A DNA stretch of 64,000 nucleotides from the NCBI GenBank assembly GCA_009760855.2, contig WPIO01000216.1, positions 155,001 through 219,000 of the forward strand, in the 5' to 3' direction. The stretch's first letter is position 1, and each line of letters starts with the position of its first letter. The notes under the pieces are model-generated. The model was not told where the DNA came from. It ran no database searches and saw nothing but the letters and a program-made list of their open reading frames with translations. This DNA comes from Cristatella mucedo. Taxonomy: Eukaryota; Bryozoa; Phylactolaemata; Cristatellidae. Positions 45,773 to 61,296 of the stretch are shown piece after piece. A program made the translations under genes and the position numbers.

Positions 45773-47169
45773 TGATTAAAAAACCGGACATTATGAGGCT
45801 TCCCATGCTTTACGGCGGACGAGTAGAAGTCGTTGGCTGCAGGCACTATATTTAGCATTTGAAGGCCGACAGTAAGCACTGTTATGGTATAATTTTTATA
45901 TCTGGCGATCTAAAAGTCTTAATAGAATACTTTATTGCACGACTTTAATTACCTGGCTTGCACTCTAGGCGGTGTCAAGCCGGCACCAAAACGGCGCCGA
46001 GCTGGATCAGCCAGGAAGTGACTGGTCGTAACTATTTGCGGCTCCAGAGTTGTGATGGCTGTGAGCCGGTTATACGACAGTATATGTCCGAGGCCACATT
46101 AGAGACCGTGACATCGGATAGGAAATCAGTTACGTTGTTGGCGTGTCATCGTCGTCACGTGGATCCACCCTTAGACAACGTTACTTCCGTCCAACGGGCG
46201 CTCTCCTTGCCGGCAAGTTAAGCGTTTATCGCTGCTCAATTTACTTTCTGCCTGTGCCGACGCTATCCGCTGTCTTCCCTCTTAACAACACGTGCTCCGG
46301 AGCAGCACGCACGACGACCACTATCAGTATCAGTAGTAGCTTGTTCGCTCGTGTTGTCTGTACGTGGTACGATACAGCCATCGTTGTCGACAACACAGCG
46401 ACTCGCTTGGTTGCTTGGGAGCTTCGCTTTTCATCGCGCCGCCATCGCGCGCCCTTTAAGACCCTACGACGTTACCGGTCTCAGCATTAGATTCGTCTAA
46501 ACTAGCTGACCGAATTATGAAGCCCTGCGTGACCAATACAATATACGAACGGTCAAAGGTTATATGCTTATTCCCACTCACTGGCGGCTAGGCACTTCGA
46601 TTTCTGATTAATATCTACCGAAGCTAATAAAGGGCACGTTTAGATAAATACTGCTTTTGTCGTAGCGTTTGTAATTAAACTTACTCACAAATGACAAGAC
46701 ATGACAGCTAGAGGACTTACAATGCCGCTCAATGAAACTAAATGATAATGATAACTAAATAAATGATAGCTAAATGATGATGATGAAGTAGGTACCTTGA
46801 AAAAAAATGACGAGTATGAGTCGCCGTTGTGTTTTTTACATACTCGTTAATGAGTGTGCTTAGGAACGTGTGGAAATAGAGGATTCGTGTTGCTTGCATG
46901 CGTGCGTTTGTGTGTATCTCAGTCATTTAAATGCTTACGATTAGAACCTTACCAAATTGCATAGTATCCACCTACTTGAGTGCAAGTACGCGGCCGGTTG
47001 GTGGTGGAATGAATTTTACATAATACCTCTGATTTCAGAAGGGCACCTTGACGCAGCTTCGGGTGACTGAGCCGCTGAGAGCGAGTGCGATTCAAGCCCG
47101 AGCAAAAAATACTAAAAAGTTACGAAGTTTCCTGAAGCCGGTACACTTGAACAGCAGAAGTGCCTCACC
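45773..47169. other. unassigned flank upstream of two-exon gene
   Basis: 45773-45850 may be the continuation of the interrupted LINE-B. The GC-rich segment 45950-46490 has overlapping plus frames (87 and 115 codons) without recognisable domains and may be a LINE-B 5' region or an unknown exon. 46500-47169 could hold the promoter and 5' UTR of the gene starting at 47170. Core promoter elements are not clear. Confidence 0.35.
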
Positions 47170-47305
47170 ATGACCAAGGCTCATGCTGATCACTTAAGGT
47201 ACAAGGGCGCTGATCATGTGGCTTGGAACATCACTGACCCGCTGGGCCGACCGTGGTTGAGAGATTACGATCCGTGGGATGGACTCACCACTGTGATAGT
47301 GTTTG
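47170..47305 (+). CDS. small two-exon gene, exon 1
   Basis: ATG at 47170 in a good animal start context (CTCACCATGA), then 45 codons and one base of a split codon, ending at the donor G|GTAAGA. It encodes MTKAHADHLRYKGADHVAWN and continues with ITDPLGRPWLRDYDPWDGLT. The segment is rich in Trp, Asp, Gly and Pro, unlike random translation. Upstream in frame there is a stop, so this is the likely start, though a non-coding 5' exon is possible. I do not recognise the family. No signal peptide is evident. Confidence 0.68.
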
Positions 47306-47408
47306 GTAAGACAAATTACATTCAATATATGTACACATAGTTTATACTTCGTTATGTTGGTATACGGTTGGGATCTGGTAATGTTAGCTCTCGAAATTGT
47401 TCTTGCAG
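47306..47408 (+). other. 103-nt intron of small gene
   Basis: Begins GTAAGA and ends TGTTCTTGCAG, both close to consensus. It is AT-rich relative to its flanking exons, as expected for a spliceosomal intron. Confidence 0.65.
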
Positions 47409-47509
47409 GAAATTATATAGTGATTCACAAAGAGCTAAGAAACGCTCTGCTGCGAAGGAATCACAATAAAGAGACACCTGGGTCACAACGAGACTCCTTT
47501 AACAAGTAA
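47409..47509 (+). CDS. small two-exon gene, exon 2
   Basis: Two bases complete a glycine codon, then 32 codons and TAA at 47507-47509. Around the junction the protein has a moderately hydrophobic run (LTTVIVFG then NYIVIH), followed by a basic tail (KELRNALLRRNHNK) ending SFNK. The whole product is 78 residues. A single short membrane-associated segment with a basic cytosolic or matrix tail is possible; its size would suit a small membrane or mitochondrial subunit, but that is speculation. Confidence 0.65.
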
Positions 47510-47537
47510 AAAATCTGAGTCTTCATGACACGTAAAA

Positions 47538-47543
47538 AATAAA
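47538..47543 (+). terminator. polyadenylation signal of small gene
   Basis: AATAAA 29 bp after the stop codon, a natural position for a gene with a short 3' UTR. Confidence 0.55.
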
Positions 47544-48225
47544 AAGAAATGTTGCTGATCTTAATGGCATTAAACCTAAGCAGTTAGATCTATATTAACC
47601 TAAGGCTACAGGCTGAATTGCTATTGCAGGCGTTATGCGGATGATAGCGGCAGGAGCCCACAAGCGTCTGTTCTACTGTAACTGTGCGTTCCATGCAGTA
47701 AATACTCTTCGGATGGCTGGCAATAATTGACGCATGTTTTCTTATTATTATATACATATATACTCTGTTCTAAGCTCTGGTATTAAAATACATGCCAACT
47801 TCCTCACGAGTGTCAGCTCGGCACCTCTGGGGGTCGAATTCAACATCCAATTTTTTGATGTCGTACTTTATGGTGAACTTATCTGCTGATTTGCACGTAA
47901 GTACGGTCAAAATATTTTCCGGAAAATCTCGTCTACAATGCGGTTGTCTGTCATATTTCAATGACATACTGAACAAGAACGACACTGGATTCTACTTAGC
48001 AAGCTAAAAATCTCGATTCTTCACCAACGCATTTAACCTCGTCACCTAATTCGTAAAAGTTTATCGAATAGTAAACGAAGGCGGAAATCCGGAACGTCAC
48101 TTTCAGACAAAATAGAGCTCATAATTACTAAATTTGGCGGTCAAACCCCATAACCAGATGCTGGGTCCCAGTAGAGCAAGTCACTTGATACCACTTCAAT
48201 ACAGCGTAAAATCTAACCTCTCTAT
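47544..48225. other. unassigned sequence, no gene seen
   Basis: Overlapping 71-codon frames on both strands at 47770-48007 are not supported by domain or splice evidence. Confidence 0.4.
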
Positions 48226-52180
<3,955 letters not shown>

Positions 52181-52240
52181 ACACACACACACACACACAC
52201 ACGAACACACACACAAATACATATATATACATATGCGCAC

Positions 52241-52329
<89 letters not shown>
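52181..52329. repeat. compound (CA)n(TA)n(TG)n microsatellite
   Basis: CA, then TA, then TG runs. The CA and TG arms are complementary, so the tract can fold into a long hairpin around the TA centre. Confidence 0.95.
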
Positions 52330-52330
<1 letters not shown>

Positions 52331-52334
52331 ACGT

Positions 52335-52565
52335 AGATTAAGCCGTGGTAGCTCAGGAGATGATGACCTCGCTCTTCTCTACCGAGGTGGAGGGTTAGAA
52401 TCCTACAGTTAAACTATGGGCGTTTCTCTATTGTTACCTTTAATTTGTGGCGAAAGCCGTCAAGGTTCTTCTACCTCTATGCAAATGAGGCTGTTGAGTA
52501 AGCTCATAGTTGTTAAGGCCCCTGTCGTAGTACAGTCGTATACCGTGATGCTGCGACGTAACATT
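52335..52565 (+). mobile_element. SINE-2 copy a (tRNA-derived)
   Basis: A tRNA-like head (CCGTGGTAGCTCAGGAG as A-box region; GGTTAGAATCC as a one-base variant of the GGTTCGAATCC B-box) is followed by a body containing CTACCTCTATGCAAATGAGG and then CTGTTGAGTAAGC. The body matches that downstream of the tRNA-like head at 61850-62060 on minus. It runs into a LINE-A tail at 52567. Confidence 0.68.
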
Positions 52566-52566
52566 T

Positions 52567-53297
52567 AATAATAATAATAATAATGCACTTGAAAAAGCGC
52601 CCTCACAGAATTTGATCTCTTTCTAGAGGCTTTACATTTGTTACAAAGGGAAATGCGATTGAATGGTGAGAAATTTCATGCTTGATAAGCAAACAACATG
52701 AATAACATGATTAGAGGTGACATGCACAGGTTCAGCATGCAAATGTGGTTAGTGGCAGTGTCAGCACCCATAAGCACATAAAGGACGAATCACAGGGATC
52801 CACCAAATTCTCTCCTAAATAGGAATGTTTTTAAGTTCTTTATAAATGTGGTCAAGTCATGGGGTGTTCTTACGCAAGTCGGGAGGGAGTTCCGAGCTTT
52901 GGGAGCATATGAACTAATGCACGATCTCCAAACGGTTTGAGGTTTGTACGAGGTAGTGATGAACTGTTGGATTCCAAAAAGCGGGTAGTACGATGTTTAG
53001 CCTGGTGGGGAGTAGATCTAAGAGATAGGCTGGAGCTAAAGAATGAAGTGACCTAAAAGTGAGCGACCAAACCTTGAAGTCGATCCGTTGCTTGACTGGT
53101 AGCCAGTGCAGGTCGGGGAGAAGTAGTGTGATGTGGCAACTGCGAAGCTCACGACCGAAAGGCCTAGCTGCAGAGTTTTGCACCAGCTGCAATCACCTGA
53201 TTACACAAGCCGGTAGGCCAGTAAGCAGTGAGTTGCAGAAGTCGAGACAGGATGTCACGAATGCATGAACCGACTTAGAAGTGGTATACCTTAGGTC
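52567..53297 (-). mobile_element. LINE-A copy, 5'-truncated
   Basis: Minus-strand tail, stem, 3' UTR and C-terminal region. The frame 52914-53192 is open (LQLVQNSAARPFGRELRS). Homology ends near 53297. Confidence 0.88.
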
Positions 53298-53590
53298 TTA
53301 AATATTCCAAACAAGTTTCACATTTGTGTTCTAAGTAAGATACACTCTTAGCTGGTGTCCATTACTATTAGAACTTTCTTTTTAAAATCCTGTTATTAAG
53401 CAGCCACTTTAAAAAAATCATCATATTTCGAATGAACGTCGCTCACCCTACGCCTCGCTTTCTGAAACTCTGTTGGAAATTTAACCCCCTCGGGTATTTG
53501 GTCTGAAGTTAGTTTCCCTTGGCATTATTTTGTGTCTCCCCATCTACAAGATGTCCTCTCCCACACGAGACTCTCAGTGCTATTCATGAT
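53298..53590. other. unassigned sequence
   Basis: Spacer between LINE-A and the next open frame. No feature recognised. Confidence 0.35.
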
Positions 53591-53596
53591 ACCTAT

Positions 53597-53950
53597 TTAT
53601 ACAGTTTTCTTTAGTGGTTTCTGTGCTACTGGCTTTCTCGCAGCAGTCGCAGCAGTCGTAAAAACGGTGCGAGTCCATGCCGATGCATGACAATGATTAG
53701 CGAAGCCACAGCTCCATGGTGCGAATAAGGAGAAGGGCACCCAGTCATAATATGTGGTGGCATTAATGGGGTAGCTGAGGGAAGCAGCAGTGAAGGGTGC
53801 CATCACCTTAATACGACGATTCAGCATTTGGAGTGTGGAACTGTCAACCATGACAGCCACGGAGGGTGACCACTGCCGAAGGGCAGGGCAGCTCTCGATC
53901 GACACCTGGTGCACAATACCCAATACCTGACGTCGAGCCTTGAGCTCCAC
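53597..53950 (-). CDS. possible coding exon, unknown family
   Basis: A 117-codon minus frame with GC-leaning third positions and a protein-like composition (VLGIVHQVSIESCPALRQW, NATTYYDWVPFSLFAPWSC, then a basic KPVAQKPLKK tail before the stop). It begins with GTG preceded by an in-frame stop, so if real it is a terminal exon with an unidentified acceptor near 53930-53945. Otherwise it is a chance frame. Confidence 0.3.
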   Translation of the reverse strand: MELKARRQVLGIVHQVSIESCPALRQWSPSVAVMVDSSTLQMLNRRIKVMAPFTAASLSYPINATTYYDWVPFSLFAPWSCGFANHCHASAWTRTVFTTAATAARKPVAQKPLKKTV

Positions 53951-54600
53951 TCAACTGCCTTGCTCAAAGTAAATAGTACAATCAACTATTACACGTCCTA
54001 AGCTACTAAGCAGCATCAGTATAGATTATGATTATAGAGTTCCTTATCACTGTAATTCCAAAACCACGATTAAGTCTCTGAAGTCTTAATCTGGTAGTTA
54101 TCGCATATCCACGTTTCGAAATGGCAATATAGGTTAGCGATGCAGTGCTCTTACAGAATAACCCCAAAAGAGAAGCGATATAGCACCCACAGAAACTACC
54201 AGGTGTACCTTTATAACAAACCTGTTGATTCTCAGCTCTTACCTGGCTTTACGTTTTCCCTTTCCACCTAACTGTTCTCTTTTTATAGCAAGTCGTGTGT
54301 CTTTCTTTTTCGAAACGGGCCTTTATTAAAGTCACTAATTTTTGTTATTCGAAACCAGAATCCGAAATTGAAAACCCACCTACAAAAATAAAGACCGGGG
54401 GCTTTCTAGGCTGCAAGCGAACTTGGTGGCCACATCGCCACTGGCTAGGTGATGTGGCCATGTACTCTAGCTGATTGCTAGAAGTCTCGAGCTTGAGTTG
54501 TCTTACATCAAGCAGGCGTTGCCACGTCGGCGATGCTGGCACACAATAGGCAGCAATTGTCTATGTCTCCTTGTAATTTAAAAAATTTAATTTAATGCAA
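53951..54600. other. unassigned sequence, no gene seen
   Basis: Average composition. A 65-codon minus frame at 54345-54542 has no supporting evidence. Confidence 0.35.
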
Positions 54601-57600
54601 TATATCTCCGTCTGTAACTCCACAAAGTCATACAGACTCAGTAGGTGTTATGCAGGAGAGTTTTGTGTAGCCCACTCACAGCCTAAGCGGCTTTCGGTAT
54701 GCATTTGGCATCAAAAATACTCTATCTCACGCAGCAAAGAGAAACTGTGAAGCATAGCATAGCCATGAGAACAGTTCAGGTAGTGAGTAGCATGAAAGTA
54801 GCAGCTCAGGACTGCTAAAAAAGATGAGCCATCGTCGGCAGCAGTAGTGTAGTTGTCGTTATGTTAGAATTGTGGAAGTGAATTCCTCAGTCTAACGCCT
54901 GCAGAGCTTAAGCTTCGATCGCCAATGGTCTTTAGGTGGAGGAATGGAACAGCTAATATATTGCCCACACAGGACCTGAAGGCACGAAGAGGCTGAAACT
55001 GGTGCAGCAGTTCAGCTAGGTACAGCAGACCAAAGCCGTGGCTGGCCTTCTGGGTCAGCTTAAAAACTTTGCTTTGTATCCATTGCTCAACCGGCACCCA
55101 TCCTAGCTCTTTTGGCAAAGGGTACGCATGCTCAAACCTGTGAGACATAAAAAATAGCCTTGCATCAATTGTCATAGCCAGCTGCATTGGCCTAGTTGCT
55201 TTCTTTCGTAGTCCAGTTAAAAGGGATTTACAATAATCAAGCCGAGGCAGAACTGAAGAGCTAGCTAAATTATTTTAAAGGCTCTGTGGAAGGCAGCTCA
55301 TATTTTAAGATAGGGATCGGACGTGATGGAAAGCTGTTGAAGCGGTCGTAAGAATGAAACTTTTAAAATTTAGGCAGATCTCGAAGACGACAACTAAATT
55401 ATGAGCACGTAGTAATGGTCGCACGACATTATCGCCTCTTAGAAGAGCAAAGCCTTTTAATCCGGCCACATCCTCAGGTTGTCCTATTACCAGAAGCTCG
55501 GTTGTATCATCATTTAGTTTGTGGAAGTTTTCTCACCTCCAGGATCTAATCTTGGCAAGTCAAGCATTCAGTTGATTAGTTGCTACAGTATCAGATTCCG
55601 GTTTGAATGACAAACACAGCTGAGTATTGTCGGCATAAAAGTGGAATTCTATTCCATGGGCCGAAATCACCTTTTCCAGAGGTTGATGATAAATGAAGTA
55701 CAGCAATAGGCCGATGACGGACCCTTGAGGGACTCTACAGGTGACCCGTCTCGTGTGTGAGACCTGAACATCGCACAACACGGGTTGAACGCAATCAGAT
55801 TACTAAGATTTAAACCATGCCAGTGCCTAGGCTACCAAACCAATCATTTTTTCAGTCGTTCAAGTAGAATGTCGTGATGAATGATTCTAAGGCAGCTGAT
55901 AAATCTAGTAGAGCTAGGGCAGTTACATTCCAGTTATCGTTGCCCATAGAACGTCACTGTTAACACAGAGGAGAGCAGTTTTTAGTGAAGTGCTGCTTCT
56001 TGAACACTGATTAAGATTTTTCTGATATTTCTTGATTTTTTAATATGTGGAACCAGCTGCTTAGCGAAATTGTTTATCAAGAATCTTTGATAAGAAATAA
56101 AGAAGGGAAACCGGACCATAGTTTTTAAATAACTGTGTATCCAGTCCAGGATTTTTAAGTATGAGTCTAGCGATTGCCGATTTGATAGACCTGGGAACAA
56201 CCCCTTTTTCCAAAGAAGCATTACAAATCTCGGTTACATCAAGGCTAAGTTGGTCTACCAGTGAATCCCTCAGAAATGATGGAGTAGGATTTTCAGGAGA
56301 ATAGCTCTTTTTACAAGACCTTATTAAGGTGGCTATATTGCATGCAGAAACCTCGGAAAATTTTTTAAGAAAAGTCGCACACTGTGTCTACGTAATTGCT
56401 TTACTTGGAGAAGGCTTTAAGGAGGCATGAATGTTCACAATGTTTTCATTAAATAAGGATGAACAATTCTTGGCTGAGCACTAATTATCTGGTTAGTCGA
56501 ATTGGCCAGCGAATGGTTTACTGTCTTGTAAACCTTTTTTAAGTCCGATCGGCAGGAATTCATTTTTCTTGTGAAAAAGAAGCCCTAGCTATTTTAAGCA
56601 ACCGGGCGTAAACACAAAAAAGTATTTGAAATTGACTAGATTTGCATCAGAGTCCGATTTATTAGAGCACATTTTAAGCCTGCGCTTAACGAAGTTAAGT
56701 CTCTTTTGAAGTTTCTTTTGTAAATGGCAAGGAATCTGAACGACTCTGTACATGATTATAACGGACGGGAGTATGTATATCAAGAGCACTCCCGACTGCC
56801 ATGTTCACTGCATCAGTGAGGGTATCGATCCTGTCAGTCGAGTCAGCTTGCAGACCTAGAAGACCTGCATCAAAACAGATTTCAAAAATGTTTTCATGTC
56901 AATGCTTTTTAAGTTACGTTGCTGGAGACGTTCGACATTACCACTCACATGCAAAGGAGCAGGAACAGTAAACGAGACCGAAAAATGATCCGAGAGGGTC
57001 AGTGGGCACACTAAAAGTTCAGCAGTGAAGACACCTTAGTAATAACGAGATGTAGAGTATGGCCACCGACGTGGAAGGCATGATTAACGTGTTAAAGCAA
57101 ACCAAAATTCTCTATACAATCAAGAAATGAGCGGACCCGGCTGTTAATAGGGTTGTCAACGTGAATATTAAAGTCTCCAGCAATCAGTAACGGCCTGTCA
57201 CACAAAAATATTTTACCGAGGAACTCAGAAAATTCTTTTATAAACAAGTTTAGACAGCCAGAAGGAGGTCGGTATATCACAACAGTGAGAGGCATTATCT
57301 TAGCTGAAGATTTGATTGCAAACCACGGCCCAGGCAAACAACTGCGCATCCTATAGCCGAAAGATTCACGTGCAAGCATTGCAACCCAGCGACCGACCTT
57401 TTCAGAAGGCATGGACTGATGGAACGAGAAACCGGGTGGGGTGGTCTCAGATATAGAGCTGCTGGAACAAGAGTTCTTCCAAGTTTCCGCAAGCGGAAAT
57501 GCATCTAGCTTCTCCTGGATCACCTGATCGCGAATCAGTAACCCCTTGATTTTTAGGGAGCGGTCATTTAGTAAGCAGACCGGTAGAGTCTGTCCCACTA

Positions 57601-57690
57601 CTGTGCGACGCCAATGAAGTGGTATTTATTGCAGTCGGCCAGTAGCAAGCCCGGCAGACGAAGGCTCTTCGAATTTAAGTTTGACCTAAG
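54601..57690 (-). mobile_element. LINE-B copy, nearly complete (endonuclease + RT)
   Basis: On minus: an endonuclease frame (57092-57598) with VVIYRPPSG and PLLIAGDFNIHVDNP; a linker; an RT fragment (55560-55781) with CRVPQGSVIG and FHFYADNTQL (second catalytic Asp of YADD changed to Asn); a C-terminal region (54864-55187); and a 3' end finishing in TATCTCCGTCTG (plus orientation) at 54601. There is no ATT tail. Stops and frameshifts separate the pieces. Motif order is that of CR1/L2-clade LINEs, and the family is distinct from LINE-A. Confidence 0.88.
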
Positions 57691-58245
57691 TAATGGCTGC
57701 CGGTCCCGGTTTCATAACATCCTGTTTAACGGCTGGTGAGGTACTACAGCAACGAGTAATTTTAACTACAGGTACTACAACCACGAACCCATTAAACTTA
57801 CAGGTAATGCATTTGATAACCGAGCTGTTGATAGGGCGAATGCAGAATGCAGGAACGTTGTCACTGACCAGCCGAAAAGTGGCCGTCTGGTAGGTATCGA
57901 ATAATGGCAACATCGCAACTTATGCTAAGCAGGTCCTGTTTTGTGTACCATATTCGAGGACCGCTCAGAAATAGTCACAGCGAAGTAACCAACGGAATAC
58001 CCGAAAGTATCACGGAGAAATCAGGTAAAGGTTATCACCGTGCTTGGAGTCACCCAAGGCTGCTCTCTTGCTAGAAGTCCTGTCATTATTGGATAGCTTG
58101 TTATCCTTAGCTTAACGTTTGCAGGCAATGTCAAAGTAACTGACCTGCCATCGGATAGTTGTTAAGTGATTCACTAGCGGTCTGAGCATACAATTTGTGA
58201 GTTTTGGACAGTTGCTTTAAAAAATGACGTTCCTTATTGTCCACT
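57691..58245. other. possible LINE-B 5' region
   Basis: Directly upstream of the LINE-B endonuclease. It may be the element's 5' UTR or first ORF remnant, but no ORF1 motif is seen. Confidence 0.3.
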
Positions 58246-58640
58246 CTCTATATGTATCTCCGTCAGTAACTCCACAAAGTCGTAAAGACCATGTGGGTGT
58301 CACACAGGAGAGTTTTGCTTAGCGCACTCACAGCCTAAGCGGCTTTCGGTACGCATTCGGTAGCAAACAGAATTCGTCTCACGCAACAAAGAGAAAGTGT
58401 GAAGCATAGCAGAGTTAAGAGAGCAGTTGAGGTAGTGAGAAGCATAGAAGTAGCAGTTCAGGACCACTGAAAAAGATGTGCCATAGTCGGCAGTTGGAGA
58501 GTAGATATCGTTGCGTAAGAATTGTGGAAGCGAGTTCCACAGTCTAGGACCTGCAGAGCTGATCAATATTCCACAGGTTACCCTTTGAGGACTTGCATAA
58601 GTGCCAATCACTGTGGGATGAGTCGCAACACTCTCTGAGC
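58246..58640 (-). mobile_element. LINE-B 3' fragment
   Basis: Starts at the LINE-B terminus (TATCTCCGTCAGTAACTCC) and extends through the C-terminal coding end (LWNSLPQFLRNDIYSPT on minus) to about 58560-58640. Confidence 0.85.
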
Positions 58641-58803
58641 GAGTATTTTTACGTCTAATTCACTCATGGAAACTTGACTTTGCGTCGACAACAGCCTTAT
58701 CCGTGGTTAAATTCCTTGCGAAATGATAGCATAACCTTTAGAATTATTTCCACCTGCACGGCTAAACGAGCCTTCAAGTTTTTTCTACTTTGGCAGGTCA
58801 GCT
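58641..58803. other. unassigned sequence
   Basis: Spacer before the polypyrimidine tract; no feature recognised. Confidence 0.35.
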
Positions 58804-58940
58804 TTGCTTTCTTCCTTCCTCCTTCTTTCTTCTTCCTTCCTCCCTACTTCTTCCTTCCTCCTTAGTCCTTCCTCCTATCTTCTTATTTCCTCCTTCCTCC
58901 TTCTTACTTATTCCTTCTTCCTTGCTTATTTGTCCCTTCC
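58804..58940. repeat. TTCCTCCTTC-type polypyrimidine minisatellite
   Basis: About 135 bp of nearly pure pyrimidine made of imperfect CTTCCTCCTTCTT words. The plus frames rich in Ser, Leu, Phe and Pro are artefacts. Mirror symmetry makes triplex formation possible. Confidence 0.9.
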
Positions 58941-59723
58941 CTTTGTTGCATACACTAGTTTCGAATGCATAGCTTTGTACGATGCATGTCTTTCTTTAAC
59001 GTCATATTGAAATGCCTAAAGAGAGATATAGTTTTCCGACGGTAATTCAAAAATATATCTTACGATCGTTAAACTTACTATTTATAAAATGTTACTTCAT
59101 ATTTTGTATTCCCAACTTTTATCTGTAAGGGTTTTAACGGTAAAATTCTGGCCTACTATCATAATGATTTACATGTTTGGTACCGTAGCACATGTAACTA
59201 ATGCTGTTGCTTGGGTTTTATTTCAATTAGGTGTAGAGAAGATGAAGGTCCCATACTAAAGTCAACCACGACAATCACAGCAATCCGCATCCAATCGATC
59301 AGAATCCGTTCACTAAAAGGTCAAATTATGATTGAGCGTGCTCTACTCTTAGGTTATTGTGTACTCGTAAAGTTTTGCTATAATTTTCTTGACCATTCTC
59401 CCACAATGTGCAGCAATTGGTTGCCATTGCCCGGGATAATGCCACAATCCACGGCTATCCGCATCAAAACAACCAGAATGCATGCACATTAGGCACTAAT
59501 CGTGATTTAAAGAAGCTCTAATCCTCGGCAATTGTGTTATCTCACGACTTTTCAGCAACTTCCGTGACCATGTTGCAGCAATGCTCTGCAATCATCTGCA
59601 AAGGCCAGCCCTATTAATGCTAATACCGAAATCCAATCCAAAATGCTCTGAAAGCAGGTTCTCAATGCTTCAGTTTTGAATGCATAATAAAAAGCAGATT
59701 ATTTACAGTCAAGCACATCATTT
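58941..59723. other. unassigned sequence, no gene seen
   Basis: Two related segments (59230-59300 and 59400-59480) share GCAATCCGCATCCAATC-like and CCACGGCTATCCGCATC-like words, hinting at an unknown dispersed or tandem repeat. Confidence 0.35.
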
Positions 59724-61296
59724 AATAATAATAATAATAATGATAATAATAATATTGCACTTGATAAAGCGCCCTCAGAGAACTTAATCTCTTTCTAGGC
59801 GCTTTACATTTGCTGCAAAGTGATACGCAATAGAATAGTAAGTAAAATCATGCTTGAAAAACAAACAAAATGAATAAAATGGTTAGGGGTTACATGCACT
59901 GGGTCAGCATGCAAATGTGGTTAGTGGCAGCATGAACAGTGTCAGCACGCATAAGCACATCGAGGACGAATCACAAGGACCCACTAAATGCTGTCCTAAA
60001 TAGGTATGTTTTTAAGTTTCTTTTAAATGTGGTCAGGTCAGGGGATGTTCTGATGCAGGTCGGGAGGGAGTTCCAGGCTGTGGGAGCATACGAGCTAAAT
60101 GCACGGTCTCCAAAGGATTTAAGGTTTGTACGAGGTATTTGTAGACTGTTGGATTCCGAAAAGCGAGTGGTACGATGCTTTGCCTGATGGGGTAGTATAT
60201 CTGAAAGATAGGCTGGAGCCATAGAATGAAGAGACCTAAAAATGAGCGACAAAACCTTGAAGTCAATCCGTTGCTTGACTGGTAACCAGTGCAGGTCGGC
60301 GAGAAGTGGAGTAATGTAGCAACTGCGACGCTCACGACAGACAAGCCTAGCTGCAGAGTTTTGCACCAGCTGCAATCGCCTGATCGCACATGCTGGTAGG
60401 CCAGTAAGCAGTGAGTTGCAGAAGTCGAGACGAGATGTCATGAATGCATGGACCAACTTGGACGTGGTATCCTTATCTAAACAAGCCCTAATTTTAGCAA
60501 TGTTATGAAGCTGAAAATAGGCTGATTTGACTGTGGAGCTGATGTGGTCGTCTAACGAGAGGTCGCTTTGGAATATGACACCTAGATTTCGAGCTGATGC
60601 AAATGGAGATATGCTGGCAGAGCCAATTTTGAAAGTCAGCCTTTCCAATTTCTGAATAACTCTAGGTTTGCCCATAACTAGTAAATTAGTTTTATCATCA
60701 TTTAGTTTGAAAATTTGCTGCCATCCATGATCGGATGTCATCAATGCATGCAGCAAGTGAGTTGAGAGAATTTGAGGTGCTCGAAGGCTGGGAGGAATCA
60801 AAGCAAAGGTACAACTGAGTGTCATCCGCATAGAAGTGAAAGCCTAGATTGTGCTTGGCAATTACATCAGCGAGAGGGAGAGTATAAACGGTGAAAAGGA
60901 CCGGACCTAGCACAGAGCCCTGAGGTACTCCATATTTTAGAGGTACTTCAGATGATCTTTGTCCATTCACGTCAACACTCTGGAGTCTCCCACTGAGATA
61001 GGACCTGAACCACTGCAGAGCAGTGCCAGTGATGCCCAGGCGAGATGAGAGGCGCTCTAGAAGTACTTTTTGATCGATGGTATCAAAAGCTGCCGAAAGA
61101 TCGAGCAAAACAAGAAGAGACACTCTACCCATGTCTGCATTCCTAAGTAGGTCGTTGTAAACCCGAAGCAATGCTGACTCTGTGGAGTGATTAGCTCTAA
61201 GGCCAGACTGGAACTTACTAGCAAGGTGTGAGGTTTCGATATACGAGTTCAGCTGGTCTGCCACGACCCGTTCCAGTGTCTTTGATAGGAATGGTA
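59724..61296 (-). mobile_element. LINE-A copy, young, RT nearly intact
   Basis: Minus-strand copy with open frames 60698-61393 and 59971-60831 that together cover the RT from the FLSKTLERVVADQLN block through LLVLLDLSAAFDTIDQ, GVPQGSVLGPVLF and an intact FYADDTQLYL box to the C-terminal WNSLPT block, 3' UTR, stem-loop and (ATT)n tail. The two frames are offset only by a 2-bp deletion near 60707-60712 (TTTAGTTTG versus TTTAGCTTCAG-type in other copies). Homology stops at 61296, so it is 5'-truncated and lacks the endonuclease. It is the best-preserved RT in the window. Confidence 0.95.

Noticed and set aside
59939-60187. 82-codon plus frame duplicated at 25023-25271
   Set aside because: Antisense shadow of the LINE-A C-terminal coding region; its conservation reflects the recent element, not a gene.
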